Positions 12,605 to 12,782 of a DNA stretch of 12,782 nucleotides are shown piece by piece. The DNA is from Actinomycetota bacterium. GTDB taxonomy: Bacteria > Actinomycetota > UBA4738. The stretch is from the NCBI GenBank assembly GCA_005885015.1, contig VAYG01000059.1, positions 1 to 12,782 of the forward strand, in the 5' to 3' direction. The notes beneath the pieces are model-generated. The model saw only the letters and a list, made by a program, of their open reading frames with translations. It searched no databases and was not told where the DNA came from. Numbering within the stretch: position 1 is the stretch's first letter; the number at the start of each line of letters is the position of its first letter. Both the position numbers and the translations under genes were made by a program.

Positions 12605-12782
12605 ATGCGAGGAGTCTTGACCCGCGGGGCGACGCTTGCTGCGGGGATGGCCGCGGTCTGCTTCGCCCTCTCCTCGTGCGCCCAGCAGGGCGCGACCGTC
12701 CAGGGTCAGCAGATCCACCAGCTGTACGTGATCATCTCGATCCTGGCCATGCCGGTCTTCGTCGCGGTCGAGGCGGCGCTGA
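12605..12782 (+). CDS. coxB: Cytochrome c oxidase subunit II, N-terminal part, cut by window end
   Basis: Fifty-nine codons are present. The start is MRGVLTRG, followed by a lipoprotein-type signal with the lipobox LSSC (C25). Then comes GATVQGQQIHQLYVIISILA, running into the first transmembrane helix MPVFVAVEAAL. This matches the N-terminus of subunit II (QG..I..LY then a hydrophobic helix), the membrane subunit whose missing C-terminal domain would carry the dinuclear CuA site. The ribosome binding site is weak (GGA four bases upstream, GGGGGG further back). It follows the cupredoxin lipoprotein by 22 bases and is probably cotranscribed. The assignment rests on the short N-terminus and the ctaG context. 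Confidence 0.75.
   Translation, partial: MRGVLTRGATLAAGMAAVCFALSSCAQQGATVQGQQIHQLYVIISILAMPVFVAVEAAL

Overview
The base composition (very GC-rich throughout), GTG/TTG starts, an LPXTG-type sorting signal, apparently leaderless promoters and a type A RNase P RNA all suggest a high-GC Gram-positive bacterium. A deep-branching actinobacterium fits best, but this is inference because no taxonomic marker was compared. The window is almost entirely coding: 14 protein genes (two cut by the window edges) and one RNA gene, in short divergent and convergent clusters. I saw no tRNA, CRISPR array, insertion sequence or other mobile element.

Left part (1-3958). A leftward gene cut by the window start encodes an acyl carrier protein domain fused to a PlsC-type acyltransferase. 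Divergent from it, bkdA and bkdB encode the alpha and beta subunits of a ThDP-dependent branched-chain-type 2-oxoacid dehydrogenase E1. They are followed by lipA (lipoyl synthase), whose product supplies the cofactor of the E2 partner. E2 and E3 are not in this window.

Middle part (3959-7251). A leftward lipoprotein thioredoxin (TlpA/ResA-like) lies downstream of rnpB, the RNase P RNA. Rightward from there is a cupredoxin with a signal peptide and a C-terminal LPATG sorting signal. A leftward pair follows, a coiled-coil C4 zinc-ribbon protein and RNase HI, translationally overlapped. RNase HI seems to need a CTG start to keep its first catalytic aspartate. A rightward DUF4234 membrane protein has the best-looking promoter in the window.

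Right part (7288-12782). A gamma-glutamyltransferase-family protein without a signal peptide is followed by a stand-alone Lrp/AsnC-type RAM domain. The leftward series is an OmpR-type response regulator, a histidine kinase without an extracellular sensor domain, and CtaG, a cytochrome oxidase assembly protein. Divergent from these are a lipoprotein cupredoxin and the beginning of cytochrome c oxidase subunit II. Two near-identical 16-bp palindromes sit in the 217-bp divergent control region. The most interesting hypothesis here is that this two-component system, coupled to CtaG and a copper-binding-type lipoprotein, controls assembly or copper supply of the terminal oxidase through these palindromes. 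Nothing in the window proves a wholly new system.

A recurring architectural feature is that convergent genes abut or overlap (lipA/tlpA-like, cupredoxin/rnhA, RAM/ctaG) without recognisable intrinsic terminators.
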